Below are positions 25,601 to 38,492 of a stretch of DNA of 64,000 nucleotides, one piece after another. A program made the translations under genes and the position numbers. The first letter of the stretch is position 1. Each line of letters starts with the position of its first letter. The notes beneath the pieces are model-generated. The model had not been told where the DNA came from and did no database searches. It worked only from the letters and a program-made list of their open reading frames with translations. The stretch is from Caenorhabditis elegans (taxonomy: Eukaryota > Nematoda > Chromadorea > Rhabditida > Rhabditidae), in NCBI RefSeq assembly GCF_000002985.6, contig NC_003279.8, positions 6,262,001 through 6,326,000 of the forward strand, written 5' to 3'.

Positions 25601-27432
25601 AAATCTGGAAGAAGTATTTATCTTTCTGTAATTTCTAGTCCGCATCTCTCTTTTCCACTATCGTGTTCCGGTATCTCAACTGTTTCCTCCGCCTCTTCAT
25701 TCCAAATATTCAATGTCTCTTCCTCGAAACGATGATGATAGCTCAAAGAAGAAATGTGCTCTCAAAAGTAAGTGTAGTACAAAAACGATGACCGTCTGGC
25801 GGGATGTGTGTTTGAGTAACGGATTTATATGCATAAAGAGTCCTTATTTGGTCTCGGTTTTGGACCGTTTAGTGTAGCGCGGAAGTGGAAAAGTGTACTA
25901 TTGGACTTCTCGTTCTACAAAGCGTGTGCTCACATTCCATCGGTCGGCGTGCTCTTAATGAGAAGACAAGTGTTGGTTTTGTTTTTGGAACTGGGCCAAG
26001 TCTCTCCCATTTCTATTTTCTCTATTGAGGGAAAATAGTACAAATGAGAGAGGCAATAATTAGGAAGCGATGGACAATTATGGGTCACTGAGCACCACAA
26101 AAGGACCGCCTTTCTATAATTAGAAAGGTGCAAACATTCTCTATGTAGACATACCTTGATTTTAATTTTATAACGCTTGAGTTAGTTCTAGAAACTCTTT
26201 AGAAAATTTCTAACTGAAAGGCGTAAATTTCTTGAGATTCTCTCGGAAGACAAAACAATAGGATCAAAGTTTGGACATTGATTTTTTTTACCGAATCCTT
26301 GGAATGATGTATTTGTCCTCCGCCAAACTTTTTTTTAAATTTCTCGTCTTCCGTTTCCTTCTCGCTTGAGGATCCCAAATAGGCGTGGAATTGGAGACTG
26401 TAGATCAGATTATACCTCTCATTCACATTTTCGGAGGCGAGTCCTGTACAAAAAAAGCGAGAAGACCTTGACTCGGTGACCCTTTCAAATTGTCTACCGT
26501 CTCTTCTATGGTCCGTACTGCATCGTGACTTGTTTCCTGTCGTCATCATACAGGTCAACCTTACCAACCGATCCTAAGTAATTTGAGTCGGAAGAAGTGG
26601 TTGAGAGGGGTTCGTAGGGTGTCTGGTGTGGTAGATTGAACTGTTTATATTCTAAAAGGGCAGCTGAGAAGGACCTTGAGAATATAATTGTTTATACTAA
26701 AAAGTCACGAGCAGCCACAGAAAATATCCTTTTTTGAAGTAATTGGTCATCAATTTCTGCTCGCTGACAAAAAAGGTCCAAAATGGTCAATTGACAGATG
26801 ATGATATTTAACGAGAAACGGAAAGGGGTTCTGCGCTTATTTTTAATGTGCCGTTGAATGCAATTATTCAATTATCTGTGAAATGAGGATATCAAGAAAA
26901 AACTAATAAATTTAATTATTTCAGCACTATCTTCAATCAAAGCAATCATCTTCATTTCGATGTCGGCCGGGCAGCAGCAATCAATTTTTAAAAAATCTTT
27001 TCTCTAAAAGAAAATCTAATTTTGTTCATCGTTTTACCATTCTTCATTTCAACCAATTTTCTCACCTAATAAGACTTTAATAATCGATAATTGATCTATA
27101 AAAGTCTATTTTTCACCAATCTCTCGATTCATCAAACTTTTTTTGTATTTTGATAACTATTGTCTCAGCTTTCTCTTTTTGTGCTTTTCATCCTCCAAAA
27201 GTGTGAAGCTCATTAAATGAGCCTTTCCACTTGATTGATTCGAGATTTTTCCTGTTTTTCCAAAGTTCAATCTCTATTCTCTCGCTTTTTTCAACTTCAG
27301 TTTTTTCTCATTTTTCGAAATAAATAATGGAACCAACCAATTCTTCTTCGTTGTGCATGTTGTTTTTGAGTTAACATTGGTTCTAAATTTATTTTAAATT
27401 AAAAAAGTTCTAAATACAGTTAAAATATTCAG
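25601..27432. other. Intergenic region downstream of chdp-1
   Basis: It begins with the chdp-1 3' UTR. From 26200 to 27400 it is AT-rich with pyrimidine tracts, ending at a TTCAG immediately before the next ATG. No gene is supported. Weak ORFs at 25829 and 26199 lack domains and splice logic. Confidence 0.45.
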
Positions 27433-30400
27433 ATGTTTTCAACAACACCAATTAAAGAAGAATCATGGAGACATGAAGGGTAAGAAATTATAAAAAGTTC
27501 TAAATACAGTAAAATAATTTTTTTCGCAAGGAATTGTAATCTTACTGTCAGTTGTTTTATAGAAATTTTGAAGCATCTCAAATATTTCAAGCCTCCTTTC
27601 GCTAATTTTTTGTGAATCAGATTAAATATTTTTTGTTTTAAGAACTTAACGTTTAAATTCAAGACATAAAAAACTCGAGAAATCTTAGATAAAATACGCA
27701 AAAATCGAAAGAATTTTGAAATTATTGCTTTACATGTCGCGACCTTCAATTGTTTCTAATCGTAGACCCAAAATTTTGCGATTTTTGAGCCAAGAACACG
27801 GTATTCGGTCTCGGCACGACAATTTCTCGTTAAATGAAAAATAGTGTGCGTCTTAAGAGTGTACTGTAATTTCAACCTTCCGTTCCTGCGCAATTTTTGA
27901 TATTTTTTTCGTTAAAAAAGATGTTTAAAAAAACTAAATTCAAACCCGGGTACTGTATTTTAGCGCGAAATTTCGCTTCTGAGCAATAATTGGGAATCTG
28001 CAGTAATGCTTTTTTCCGGCCAAAAACCCCCTAAAGTTATTAAACTGCGAGATTCTGTAAACTGCCGATTTACTCTATCAATTCTACAAAACCAACAACC
28101 CATGTGGCCTTTTTTGTTTTTATTTCATTTTCTCTTTGCGCTCCCATCTTTCGTCTTTTCATGTCTGCACTCTTCTAAAACCATAATGTCTGATGCCTCT
28201 CATTTTCTCTGCGTCTTCTCTTTAAAACATTGTGCGCGTTGTTATTTTTTTCTGCAAAAATATTAACCATACAGAGTTAACTTTTCATTGAATATTTTTT
28301 ATAATAAAATTTCAGATTTCCAATGAAATATCAATTGGACGAAGACGACGAAGAAGGGCTTGTTCATTCGGTAGGGTTTTGAATGAAAAAATACGTTAAA
28401 ATTTGAAATATTTTCAGCCACATTCATCTTTTACCACGGAAAACCTTCGATCTTCTGATCCTATGTTTTTTGATATAAATAGATGGAAACGAGAAGTTGG
28501 AACTGTGATACGATCGGAAAATGTAAGGAATCAAAAAATATCATTTATCAAAACTGAAACGTTTTTCAGCATGTTTTAATACATAATGATGATGAGATCC
28601 GAAATGCAATTTCTAAAGCAATGCTCCTTGATTCTGCATCTGAACATTTGCAAAGAAAGAGAAAACGACTCATTGAGTGAGTTAATTCAGTACAAAAAGC
28701 TTAGAAGCATTAATTTTTATAAATTAAAATTTTTTAAACAAAAAAAGGCTTTTTGAATTGAAGATCATTGTTTTCATAGTCGATTTAGTTTAAAGTTGAA
28801 CAATTTTTTTGAAAAGGCAATCCAGCTGAAATAAAACAATTAGTTTGACCAGTTAGTTTTAAAAGTATTGTTTTTTTTCAGTATTCTAGACGAGCAACGT
28901 GTGGAAGAAGGAATTACTGGAAAGAAATTATTCGAAGAAAAGCGGTCTAAAATACAGGAACAACTTGGTCGTGCATGTATGTGACATTTATTGAATTTTT
29001 TTTATTAATTCGAACATATTTTTAGATCCAGCTTTGGAGAATAAAATAACTAAAGCATTTTATCGATCAAGTCTTCCAATTGTTTCACCTGATGTTAGAC
29101 GTCCTCCTCCATCTTTATCAATTCCGTTGCCACCAATGCATATTCCACCTCCATCAGTTTATTTTATTTCCACTCCATCAATTTATTCTACTGCCAAATC
29201 ATCAACTTCTACAGTTACATCGAAATTGTCGAAGGCAATTGTAAGTTGGATTTCATATTGATTTTAAACATTAAAAAAATCGCTAGGAATAGACGACAAT
29301 AGAAACATTTTGACATTTTCCGAAATTTAAATGCTCAAAAAAAGTCAATATTTCCGGAAATCCGAAAATCCGACAATTATCGAGTTTTAAAATTTTCGCA
29401 AATGACATGTGAAAATGTGAATTTAGAAAAAGTTTTAAAAATTACACGATAAACGGATTTCTACTGTAGTAGTTGTTTTAGTGAAGAAATAATGTAATTT
29501 TTTCAAAACTCTCTCAATCAGGGAGTATTTGAAAATCTTCCAGAAGTTCGATGATTCGACAAGTGCCCATATTAAAAATATTCGGAAACTGCTTATATTA
29601 AGCCTTAAAGCGCCAAAATTTTTTCGAGTTTTAATTTGAGAAAAACATTTAAAAAATTTTTTTAAAAAACCCCAAAGTCATTTTTTCTCATACGGAATTT
29701 ATTTTTTACGTTATAATTTACACTTTTTTAAAAGCAAATGAGACCCCAAAATGTTTTTTAAACCAATAAACCGAAAAACAAAAAACTTTTAGTAAAATTC
29801 AGAACATATTTCCTTGTTTTTCGTTTTAATTTAAATTCGATTTCAGATAACTCCAACACCTCCACAACCTCTGAGTTCTCCACATTTATTGCCACCCCGA
29901 ACTAGTGATTATAGAAAAACGTATGCCGGCAACTTCAAAAGGTCAGATACTTCAAAAGAAGGAAAGCATGTGTTTGATGCAACGAAGTTTAAAGCAATGG
30001 GTATGCATGCACACTTTATGTTTTTTTTCAAAAATTAAATTCTTATTAAATTCTTTACCCATTTTTTCAAAATCTTGCATGATAATTTTTACTGAATAGA
30101 GGAAAACTATTGCTTTCTAATTTTACAGAAAAATTGTTTTCTATATTTGAGTGTTCTTGTCTAATCTGTGTTTCTTTGCATGATTTCCATAATTTCAAGA
30201 AACATGTGAAAATGCAATTTGTATCATCACAACAATAATTTCAGTTCCACGAGATAACACATCATGGCGTACTCCATTCCATCCAACTCCTGTTCCTCCT
30301 CCATCAATCCATACATTCCTCAAAGGATGTCTTCCGTCTCCGTTTGTTCGAAAAATTCCCGAGATCACACCTCGGCGGCATTCAACAGGAACAGAAAACA

Positions 30401-31855
30401 GGTATTTTTTAAAAATTGTTTTAGATTTGAAAGTAATTTTTTCTTTTAAAAAATTGTATTCTAGTTTAGCTCTCGATTATCCTGTTTCTTTTTTTACTCT
30501 GATGTATGAATTTGAGTAGTTTACCGTAGATCCTCCATGCAAAAATTTTGAACTACAGTACTCATTGAAGATTCACGTTATCGACGAGCCCCCGGTCTCG
30601 GCACGACAACTCTTTGTGAAATACAAAATAGTGAGTATTTTAAAATAGAGTACTGTAGATGCTGATTCTTCGATTTTGACCGTACTTTCTTCGTTTTTCC
30701 TAAATTTTCACTGAAAAACGTACGAAAGCATATCAAAATAATCATAGTTTGAAGAAACATGAAAAATAATTAGAAACATTAAAAATTAAAGGCGCAAGGC
30801 GCACATTTTGGCAAAGTACTGTTCGGCTCTCTTCTATTAAAGTTTCATATTTAAATTAAAGACGTTAATGTTTTTATTTGTTTCAAAAATCGATCGATTA
30901 CTCACACAGTTATTTATTTGTTACTGAAAAGAAAACATCTTTGTTCATAAGACAAAGATTCGTTATCATCTATTTGTCAATTAGTATTATATTGATCTAA
31001 TCACATGAACAAAGTATATTCAACAATAATAGTTCCATTTTAGAATTGTCAAATTATCCTTCTACTAACCGTTGTTTAAAAACTTTCTAAACTGCGTGTA
31101 GGCTACAATCGATATTTGTTTTAAAAAAGCAAAGTTTAAATTCTTCACATTCACTCTCACAGCACTTCATATCTATAGAAACCTTTTAAAAATGTTTTTT
31201 GTTATGAAAAATGATTCATATCCGAGCACAAAGAACACAGTTTCAACGTTCTCCTTAACCATAACAACACATCTTGATTGTTGAGAATTTATAGCCTCAA
31301 TGCTGATTTTTCGTCTTGATTTCTCATCCATTCTCTATTCAAAAATTGGCTATGTAAGAGATCGGTCGATTTGGATCTAGAATCCGCGTTAGTCATCCTT
31401 TTCACCATTCATCCCGTTCTATTTTCAAAATATTTTTGTTTCTAAGTTTTTTTTCCAAAATTTTGCTTATAAATATTCTCTCACTAGTTTAATAACTTAT
31501 TTATTTAGAAATAATAAAAGTTTATAGATTTTGAAAAGGAGTTGATTCGATTTTTGTTAAGATTATTTAAAATTTATTTCAAAAATCCTATGAAATTTTT
31601 TTTAATTCGGAAAAAATCTATTGTAAAGACAATTAATTTCAGAAATTAAATCATTTCAGTATTAGGAATAATTCGAATTCAATTTTCAGACCATCTTCAC
31701 CTCTGGGAAGACGTTCACTTCCTCCGCCAGGACTCGTTGGAATCAATGTTCGTGGTTTATTCGTTGGCAATCGATCAAACCGTCAACAGACTCCGGAACC
31801 CGATGAATCACCAAAAAGTAGTAGCTCATCGGGTACCCCATCTGATAGAAATTAG
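27433..31855 (+). CDS. Unrecognised proline/serine-rich protein, nine exons
   Basis: Exons 27433-27479, 28316-28370, 28418-28522, 28570-28676, 28882-28976, 29026-29240, 29847-30000, 30245-30401 and 31690-31855 give 366 residues in one continuous frame. The ATG sits directly after ATATTCAG, suggesting trans-splicing or an upstream non-coding exon. Residues 1-130 are mixed and charged (FPMKYQLDEDDEEG, DINRWKREVGTVIR), with a probable helical stretch SEHLQRKRKRLIDILDEQRV. The remainder is low complexity: PPPSLSIPLPPMHIPPPS, TPTPPQPLSSPHLLPP, FHPTPVPPPS and an acidic serine tail PDESPKSSSSSGTP. No signal peptide or membrane helix. Proline-rich segments could bind SH3, WW or EVH1 domains (inference). 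I recall it as C10G11.6 and know of no function. Introns 1 and 8 contain dispersed repeat elements. Confidence 0.8.
27761..27871. repeat. Dispersed repeat element in intron 1
   Basis: Contains GGTCTCGGCACGACAA followed by TAAATGAAAAATAGTGTGCG and AGAGTGTACTGTA. The same words in the same order recur at 30593-30658, so both belong to one repeat family. The GGTCTCG(A/G)CACGACAA...AGTACTGTAG pattern is common in C. elegans non-coding DNA. Confidence 0.75.
30553..30658. repeat. Dispersed repeat with short terminal inverted repeats, in intron 8
   Basis: A 106-bp element bounded by CTACAGTACTC (30553-30563) and its exact reverse complement GAGTACTGTAG (30648-30658). The interior has GGTCTCGGCACGACAA, shared with 27807. 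The structure fits a small non-autonomous inverted-repeat element. Confidence 0.8.
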
Positions 31856-33078
31856 AGAAAATGGGTGACTCTTATCTTTTTTGTGCTTTTATTTAGCTTT
31901 TTTTTCGTTTTTTTGTTATGACTTTTAGCTTTTATCCTGTTAGTTTCTTTCTTCTTGGTAATCAGTTGTGTAGAGAATCCTAAACATTTGTGACTTCCCA
32001 AAGAAACCAAAGAACCGTTCCTAACATGGGGCTCCACAAAACAATCATTCCAACTTCTCTGCGTCTCTCTTATCAAAAGCTACAGTTACCATAATCAGTT
32101 TCATGTGAGCTGCAGAAAATTCACGTGAACAACTCCAAAAATCGTACGATCGGACCATAGGCTAATAACTAACATATGCAAAAGCTTATCAGCAGCTGAT
32201 AAAAACATGTTTGCGCTCTGAAGTTTGTGATTAGAACTTGTATAAATTTAAACATTTTTCTCCGAAAGTCCGTATTTTTTTAAATGTGTATTTTCTCGTT
32301 TTTTTCCTTGTGGCAACAGTGTAGGGTTTTTAAAAAAATTTTGATAAGAGATAGAGTTGAATTTTAAAAAAAGGAGGAATTAGAAAATTAACCCGCTATT
32401 AGAGTAGGATTATAGTGAAATTTCCGATTTTTGGAAATGTTGGAAAGGTGAACATATAACTAAATATCACTGAACATCGGTACATTCTACTGCTAGGTAC
32501 ACTGCCAATCACAAAGTTTTGTTCGTCTAAAAAAACATTAAACATATTAGTAGAGTGTTTTATCAGGTGATCAGTGATATCTCTATCATCTTCCAATAAA
32601 TTCATAAAATTTATTTTCCTTTTCAAGAACATCTGCACTTTTGTGGAATAAAAGTGCAATTTGCAACCCTCCCCCTGCCAACTTGTTTACCACTATTTTC
32701 TTAGTCAAAGTTCGTTTTTATCGAAAAAAAAATTACAAAACCGTCTTGACTTTGAAAATGAAAGGATGACGATGAATGATAACAAAAACTGGTGTGATTT
32801 TTGCTTATTTCCTCCAAACTTCCATCCCGCCTTTCCTGTCACAACTGATAACCAAGAAGAGACAATTTTAAGCATTCTTATAATTTTTATTTTTGCCAAT
32901 TTCCTGTTGATCCTCACTTTTTGTTTCCATCTCTCCCCCGTGTTGCTTTATTTGTTTCAATTTTAATTTTTAATGAAATCTTGTTTTATCCGCATATTGC
33001 TCTTGAACTATTCTTCTCCTTTACATTTGTATAGTTCATAATCTATACTCTAATATCTTTATTTTAAGTTCACTCAAA
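31856..33078. other. Intergenic region, proline-rich gene to pnk-1
   Basis: Contains the 3' UTR of the upstream gene and the pnk-1 promoter. The sequence at 32180-32215 (AAGCTTATCAGCAGCTGATAA) contains TTATCAGC and CTGATAA, back-to-back GATA-type sites, as found in worm intestinal enhancers. The gap of about 1.2 kb is too long for a typical worm operon. Confidence 0.5.
32184..32203. promoter_or_regulatory. Palindromic GATA-factor-like site upstream of pnk-1
   Basis: Around 32184-32203 the sequence reads GCTTATCAGCAGCTGATAA. Two oppositely oriented TGATAA words flank a CAGCTG E-box. TGATAA is the site bound by worm intestinal GATA factors such as ELT-2. About 0.9 kb upstream of the pnk-1 start codon; function is inference. 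Confidence 0.4.
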
Positions 33079-35418
33079 ATGGGACACACATCTGTGACGT
33101 CATCCAGGCGTATTTCGCCACGTGGCAGTCCGCCAAACTTGAGGCGAACACCACCAAAAATTCGAAAAGTTTTGGTGCTGAGAGAAAAGGTTTTAATATT
33201 TTTCATATTTTATCAGACAACTGTGAGAGAGTAATTTTTCTCAATGAAACATTACAGAGGGCCGCTGCTACAGAGGATCAGATCATGGACGATTTATTGT
33301 TGTCATCGAAATTAAAGTGAGATTTTTTTTGTAAATTATTTTGAATCCTTCCTGGAGATTAAATTTTTAATAAAGTTGATGAAAAAAAATCAGTAAAAAA
33401 GAAATTCTAAAAAGTCACATTTTCTCATTAGACTATCGTGAATACTCAACAACTTGAAATTTTAAGAAAATTGATTTTCCAAATATTACAGAAAAAGAGT
33501 AAAAAAAGTTTTTTTTCCTAATTTTCACTAACATTTCACGAAATAAGTAAAGTGATGAATTAACTTTTGATTTCAGCAAGGCTTACTGTAATTAGACCCA
33601 CTTTGCTTTTTACTTTCGTTTGTCGCGAGTTCTTGTAAAGGCTTCTTTTTTTTACTTTTTGAATAAACTTTGCAAAATTTAAAACCATTCAGAAAGTATA
33701 ATAAACCTCGGCCAGAACTCTGTAACCAACGATAAACGAAATTAAATTGAAAAGTGGGCCAAACTACAGTAACCTTTTTCTCTACTCGAAATTCAAGTGC
33801 AAAAGACAGAAAGTTGAAAAGTTTTTTACTGTCGAACTCGGTCTCATCATGACTTAAAATAAAATAATTCATTTTTTATCATATCAAAATTTTTCCTAAT
33901 TTCCAGGCGAGTAGATTCAGCGACAGGGAGTGTATCACCACGAGTATGTGCTGCTGATGCTTTACCAACAACTACCCCAGCCGCTTCAACAGCTTTACGT
34001 CAAACACAAAAAGCTCCAAAAACTCCATACGTGATTCTACCAGCATCGGATACTTTTGAAAAATTTCGAAAAACTAGTAGAGTATCTGTTGATATTGGTT
34101 GGTGTTCCACAATTTTTTGTAGAGACGTGAAAATGTCAATTTATAGGTGGTACACTGATAAAAGTTGTATACTCTTCTGTAATGGATGAGGAGCTTCCAG
34201 AAGAATCTCTGAATGGTCACACTCGGAAATATGCGTATGAAGATGGAAAACGAGTACTCGTTAATTTCAAAAAATTCACGGATATGGATCGGTTTATTAA
34301 TTTTTTAAAAGAGGTAACTTAATATTTGGCTAGTAAAATATGAATTAATAAAAAACCCCATTTCTAGGTGTGGACTGATCGTAAAAGAGGAGATGTGATT
34401 CATTGTACAGGAGGTGGATCCTATAAGTATTCAGAGATAATAATGAAAGAATTGGGAGTTCGTTTACAACGAACTGACGAAATGAGATCTCTGATTTTTG
34501 GTGTTAATTTCTTACTCAGTACAAATGTTGACGAAAGTTTCACTTATCATCATGATGCGATTGGAAGAAATAAGTAAGAAATACTTGCATACTTCACACA
34601 AACTCACACTTTAGAAATCTGAATTTCTGAGAAATAAAATAATATTTTGCAGATTCCAATATCGTCCGATTGCCGCTGATCTTATCTACCCATTCCTTCT
34701 TGTCAATATTGGAACCGGTATCAGTATTCTGAAAGTTGATTCACCTACAAGTTACGAACGAGTTGGTGGTAGTTCAATGGGTGGTGGAACATTTATGGGA
34801 CTTGGAAGCCTGCTCACACCTGCTCAAAGTAAATATTTCAGAAGATAAACTATTTTCCACTTTCAATTTTTAGATTTCGACGAACTTCTTGAAATGGCAA
34901 ATCGAGGAGATCATCGTAATGTAGATAAGCTTGTATGTGATATTTATGGCGGAGCATATGATGAACTTGGATTGAAAGCTGACCTGATTGCTGGATCAAT
35001 GGCTAAATGTAATCGATTCGAAGAGACAACTAAAAAGCAGCAACATAAACCAGAAGATATTGCAAAATCTCTTCTGTTGATGGTCAGCAACAATATTGGA
35101 CAGGTAAATTTTAGTTTCAGAATTATTTCATAAAACGTCCAGATATTTTCAGATGGCATATTTGTATGGCACTCGGTATAATTTGAAAAGGATATACTTT
35201 GGAGGATATTTCATCCGACAAGATCCAATCACAATGCGGACGCTTTCTTTTGCTATAAATTATTGGAGCAAGGTAAACTTTTGAATATTTATGTGCCAGA
35301 ATCTCTTTTCATATTTATAATTTTTCAGGGAGAGATTGAAGCATTGTATCTGAAACACGAAGGTTATTTGGGTGCCATGGGCTCGTTTTTGGATGAGGAT
35401 GGCAAATTAGACGATTAA
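33079..35418 (+). CDS. pnk-1: Pantothenate kinase (type II, eukaryotic)
   Basis: Nine exons (33079-33189, 33258-33316, 33907-34097, 34147-34313, 34368-34573, 34653-34828, 34874-35103, 35153-35272, 35329-35418) give 449 residues. It phosphorylates pantothenate with ATP, the first and rate-setting step of coenzyme A synthesis. The first 110 residues are basic, Pro/Ser-rich and probably disordered. The catalytic fold then shows the phosphate-binding motif [56 protein letters not shown] and [23 protein letters not shown], all aligned to human PANK1-3 from memory. Where vertebrate enzymes read AYKFE, this has SYKYS with a glutamate one position later. Two AATAAA signals lie at 35609 and 35618. I recognise it as pnk-1 (C10G11.5), reported as a DAF-16 target affecting lifespan. 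Confidence 0.88.
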
Positions 35419-35766
35419 TAATAAATTCTCCTTTATTTTCGAGCTTTTTTCTCAGTCATAATCGATTCCCCAATTTATAATTTCAATTTTTTGATTTGTT
35501 TCAAACGTTTCTCGTGTCGAGACCGAACCAACTTTGTGGCAAACTCTCAGAGATGAACTATTAATTGTATTTATTTCGCACAGAGGTCTATTTATATATG
35601 AATATACAAATAAAAATAATAAACTTTAAAATTTTCTTCGTACTCTCCACCACAATCACGTCATTTTTAAATAAGTTTTTTAGAGATTCAACCATCTGGA
35701 ATCAGTTGCACTAGTTAATCAGATGTCATTCACTTCCTTCTTCTCTTTTCAAACGAAAGAAAATCA

Positions 35767-37729
35767 ATGTCCTTCCCAACATCACTTCAAGATTATTATG
35801 CTACAAACTACACGAGATGCTCAGAATTGTTTTCGATTTTTTCAACATCTGAATTTTTATCGTTCGGGGCGAAATCCCAATTCTTTGTGCTTGTTCCAAT
35901 TAATTTGTTTGGCTTTTATTGTATTTTGTTCAAAACGCCGAAATATATGAGTGAATTTCAGTTTCATTTGTGTCATTTGCAGTTTTGGTACGTTTGGTAA
36001 ATGTTCACAGAATTTCAAAATTAACAACAAAACAAACCAAACGAAGCCGTGCAAAAGTGTGCGCATTGAAAAGTACAGTAACCCAACTTAATTCGTAATT
36101 ATATTCGTTTTCCCATTTTAAAAATCTCAACGGCATTATTTTATTGTAAAACTAAACTGTAAAACATAAAACATGATAGAAAATTCTTGGTCGGCAGCAA
36201 AAAAAAACTTGCAAATTAACATGGACTGGGTTACTGTACTACTCAAAGGCGCGTACCCTTTACGCAACTTTTATTTAAAAGTATTAAGTTTGTATCACAG
36301 GAAATTGCAAGTATTTATCAGAAATTCAACTCTCCATGTATCTTTTTTCGAACTTTCCAGGTTCACAGTTCTCACAATTTTCTACACAATCCTCACAACT
36401 CCATATCATTTTTTCCCGGCTTCAGTGCGTTGTTCAGTTGGATTATTTCGTGATATGAATATAAGTTCAACATATCAATTGCTTCTAATCAATATAGTAA
36501 CTGGAGGAATTGTATCCGCAGTCATATTACTTTTTGAGAATAGACACAAACATCTTGTACCACCTACTGATATTTTTTATAAGATCAATGGAGTTCATCG
36601 ATTAATACTCGGAATTTTTAATTTTCTTCTTGGAAGTTTAGGGGCATGGACGATTTTTCTACAAGACGGTAATCAAGAGCTTGTAAAAATGGAATATCTC
36701 AAATTAGTACCTTGTCCGACAAAACTTTATTTCGATGAATGCTCTGTAGCCATTCCCAGTGCCAAAAATATTTGGGCTCTGGGAGTTGGACCTGCTGGAT
36801 GCCTAATTCCTATTCAAGTTATATTCTTTATAAGTCATAGCTTGATGTATCTTCGAAAAATTCAAAACATCAACACTTTTTCGAAAAGAACCAAGAAACT
36901 TCAAAAATCATTTTTTCGTGCTGGAATTGCGCAAGTGACTTCTCCAATTTTGGTTATCGTTGTTCCATTGTTTCTTTTAACTTATATTTTAATTACAAAA
37001 CAGTATCTGCCAGGTAATTTACTTTTATTTGTTTCATGAAAGATGCCAAATTGAGATTTGAATCAAAAATTTGTTTGAACAACTTTCAAAAAATCTTGAA
37101 GATACTAGTTTAATGTTGAATTCATACGAGGAGAGATGCTGGAACATTGAGTTTACTTCCAAAATATTGGAAAAAAGTATATTTTCGGTAGCGGGCGAAT
37201 TCAAAAATTAAGTAGTCTCTTGAATATTTTGTAGAGTTTTAGAATCAAATTTTTGGTTATTCAAAAACTTTTAACAATAATTATTTTTCATAGTGAAATT
37301 TCATACTAAATCAACATGATATTTTCATTAGAAAATCTCAAAACACTTCAATTTATATAAAATAAAGCTTCCTCCCTTTCCATTAGAAGTTTTGTACTTT
37401 TGTGAGACTATAAGTCATATCATGTAAATGTGAAAGTGCAACATGTGATTTTAGTTTCATCTCAGTTTCTCACAAACACTGATCTTTGGAAATGAAGTGA
37501 AATAGAAATAATGTTTTTGAAACAAGAAAAGTGCTTTAGAAATATTAACCTGGTAACAATTACAGGCGCAATGAATATTTGTATATTATGCATTCCATCT
37601 CATAGTGCACTTTCTACAGGTTCATTGATTTTGTTTAATGTACCATATCGAGATTTCGTGAGACATAAATTTAAAATAACAGCAAACTCGGTTCAAAGGA
37701 ACAGTCGCGTGGCAATTGTTTCAAGTTAA
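35767..37729 (+). CDS. Serpentine chemoreceptor GPCR, SRH-like (array member 1)
   Basis: Three exons, 35767-35987, 36361-37013 and 37566-37729, give 345 residues. It starts MSFPTSLQDYYATNYTRC, followed by TM1 with NLFGFYCILFKTPKYM and a short HLQFWF loop typical of the SRH branch of the Str superfamily. Exon 2 encodes most helices, with FFPASVRC, LLFENRHKHLVPPTD, LVPCPTKLYFDECS and RTKKLQKSFFRAGIAQV. Exon 3 carries TM7 and PYRDFVRHK. Such receptors usually act in chemosensory neurons. First of three same-strand paralogues; exon 2 is exactly 653 nt in all. There are no frame breaks, so it appears functional. The class could be SRH or a close relative (SRI, STR); I cannot give a gene number. 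Confidence 0.8.
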
Positions 37730-38492
37730 TAATAATCATTCTTGTCCTTCTTGTGAAGTTTCCCTTCTTCATATGGTCCTAACCGTTTTTTTTTTCATTT
37801 CTTGAAATTTTGACACTGTCTGTTTGTATTGATAACTTTTACTAAAGTCATTTTTTCCTTAGAATTTTTAAAAGCGTTCTAACTACTCAAGATAAAAAAA
37901 ACTCGCCAAGTTTTAACGTTATTTTCAAATCTGTGAAATTTCGGCCGCTCTTTCGTCCCGGCTAATTTTGGAAACATATTGGAAACATTAGTCAACTTAT
38001 GAAATGACCCCGACAGTGTGTACGTGCGTAAGATAGTGCAATAGTGTGTTAGTGTTGTGGATCCACATTTTTGACAAAATTTTCATTGCTTGCCCAAAGC
38101 TGGTCCTAGTAATTCTAAGAACTTTTGACTACAAAAAATCAGATTTTTTATAAAATTAAATAAACCCCTGTAATATTCCTTGTACTTTTTCATCTTGCTT
38201 TTCCCCAGAATTTTCCCAGTAGCACCTATGTGTTTTCAGTTGTTATGATACCTTGTTCTGGAACATGAAAGTATTATAAATAGTGATATATAAAATGACA
38301 TTCGTCACTAATTGCTTGTTTTGGTATATCTATAGACACAATAAGATTATTTCATTTCCTGATTCTTATGAGACCAATATTCTGCAAACAAGAATACGAG
38401 ACAAAGTTAGTGAAGCATGTAAAAGAGTCTGATCAACGTGGGAAACCCTTTGACTAATCAGTTGCTTCCAAATTTCATTTGTTACTTTTAAA

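Noticed and set aside
36173-36360. N-terminal part of the long ORF joined to receptor exon 2
   Set aside because: It reads into intron sequence upstream of the TTTCCAG acceptor at 36360; the receptor's true first exon is 35767-35987.
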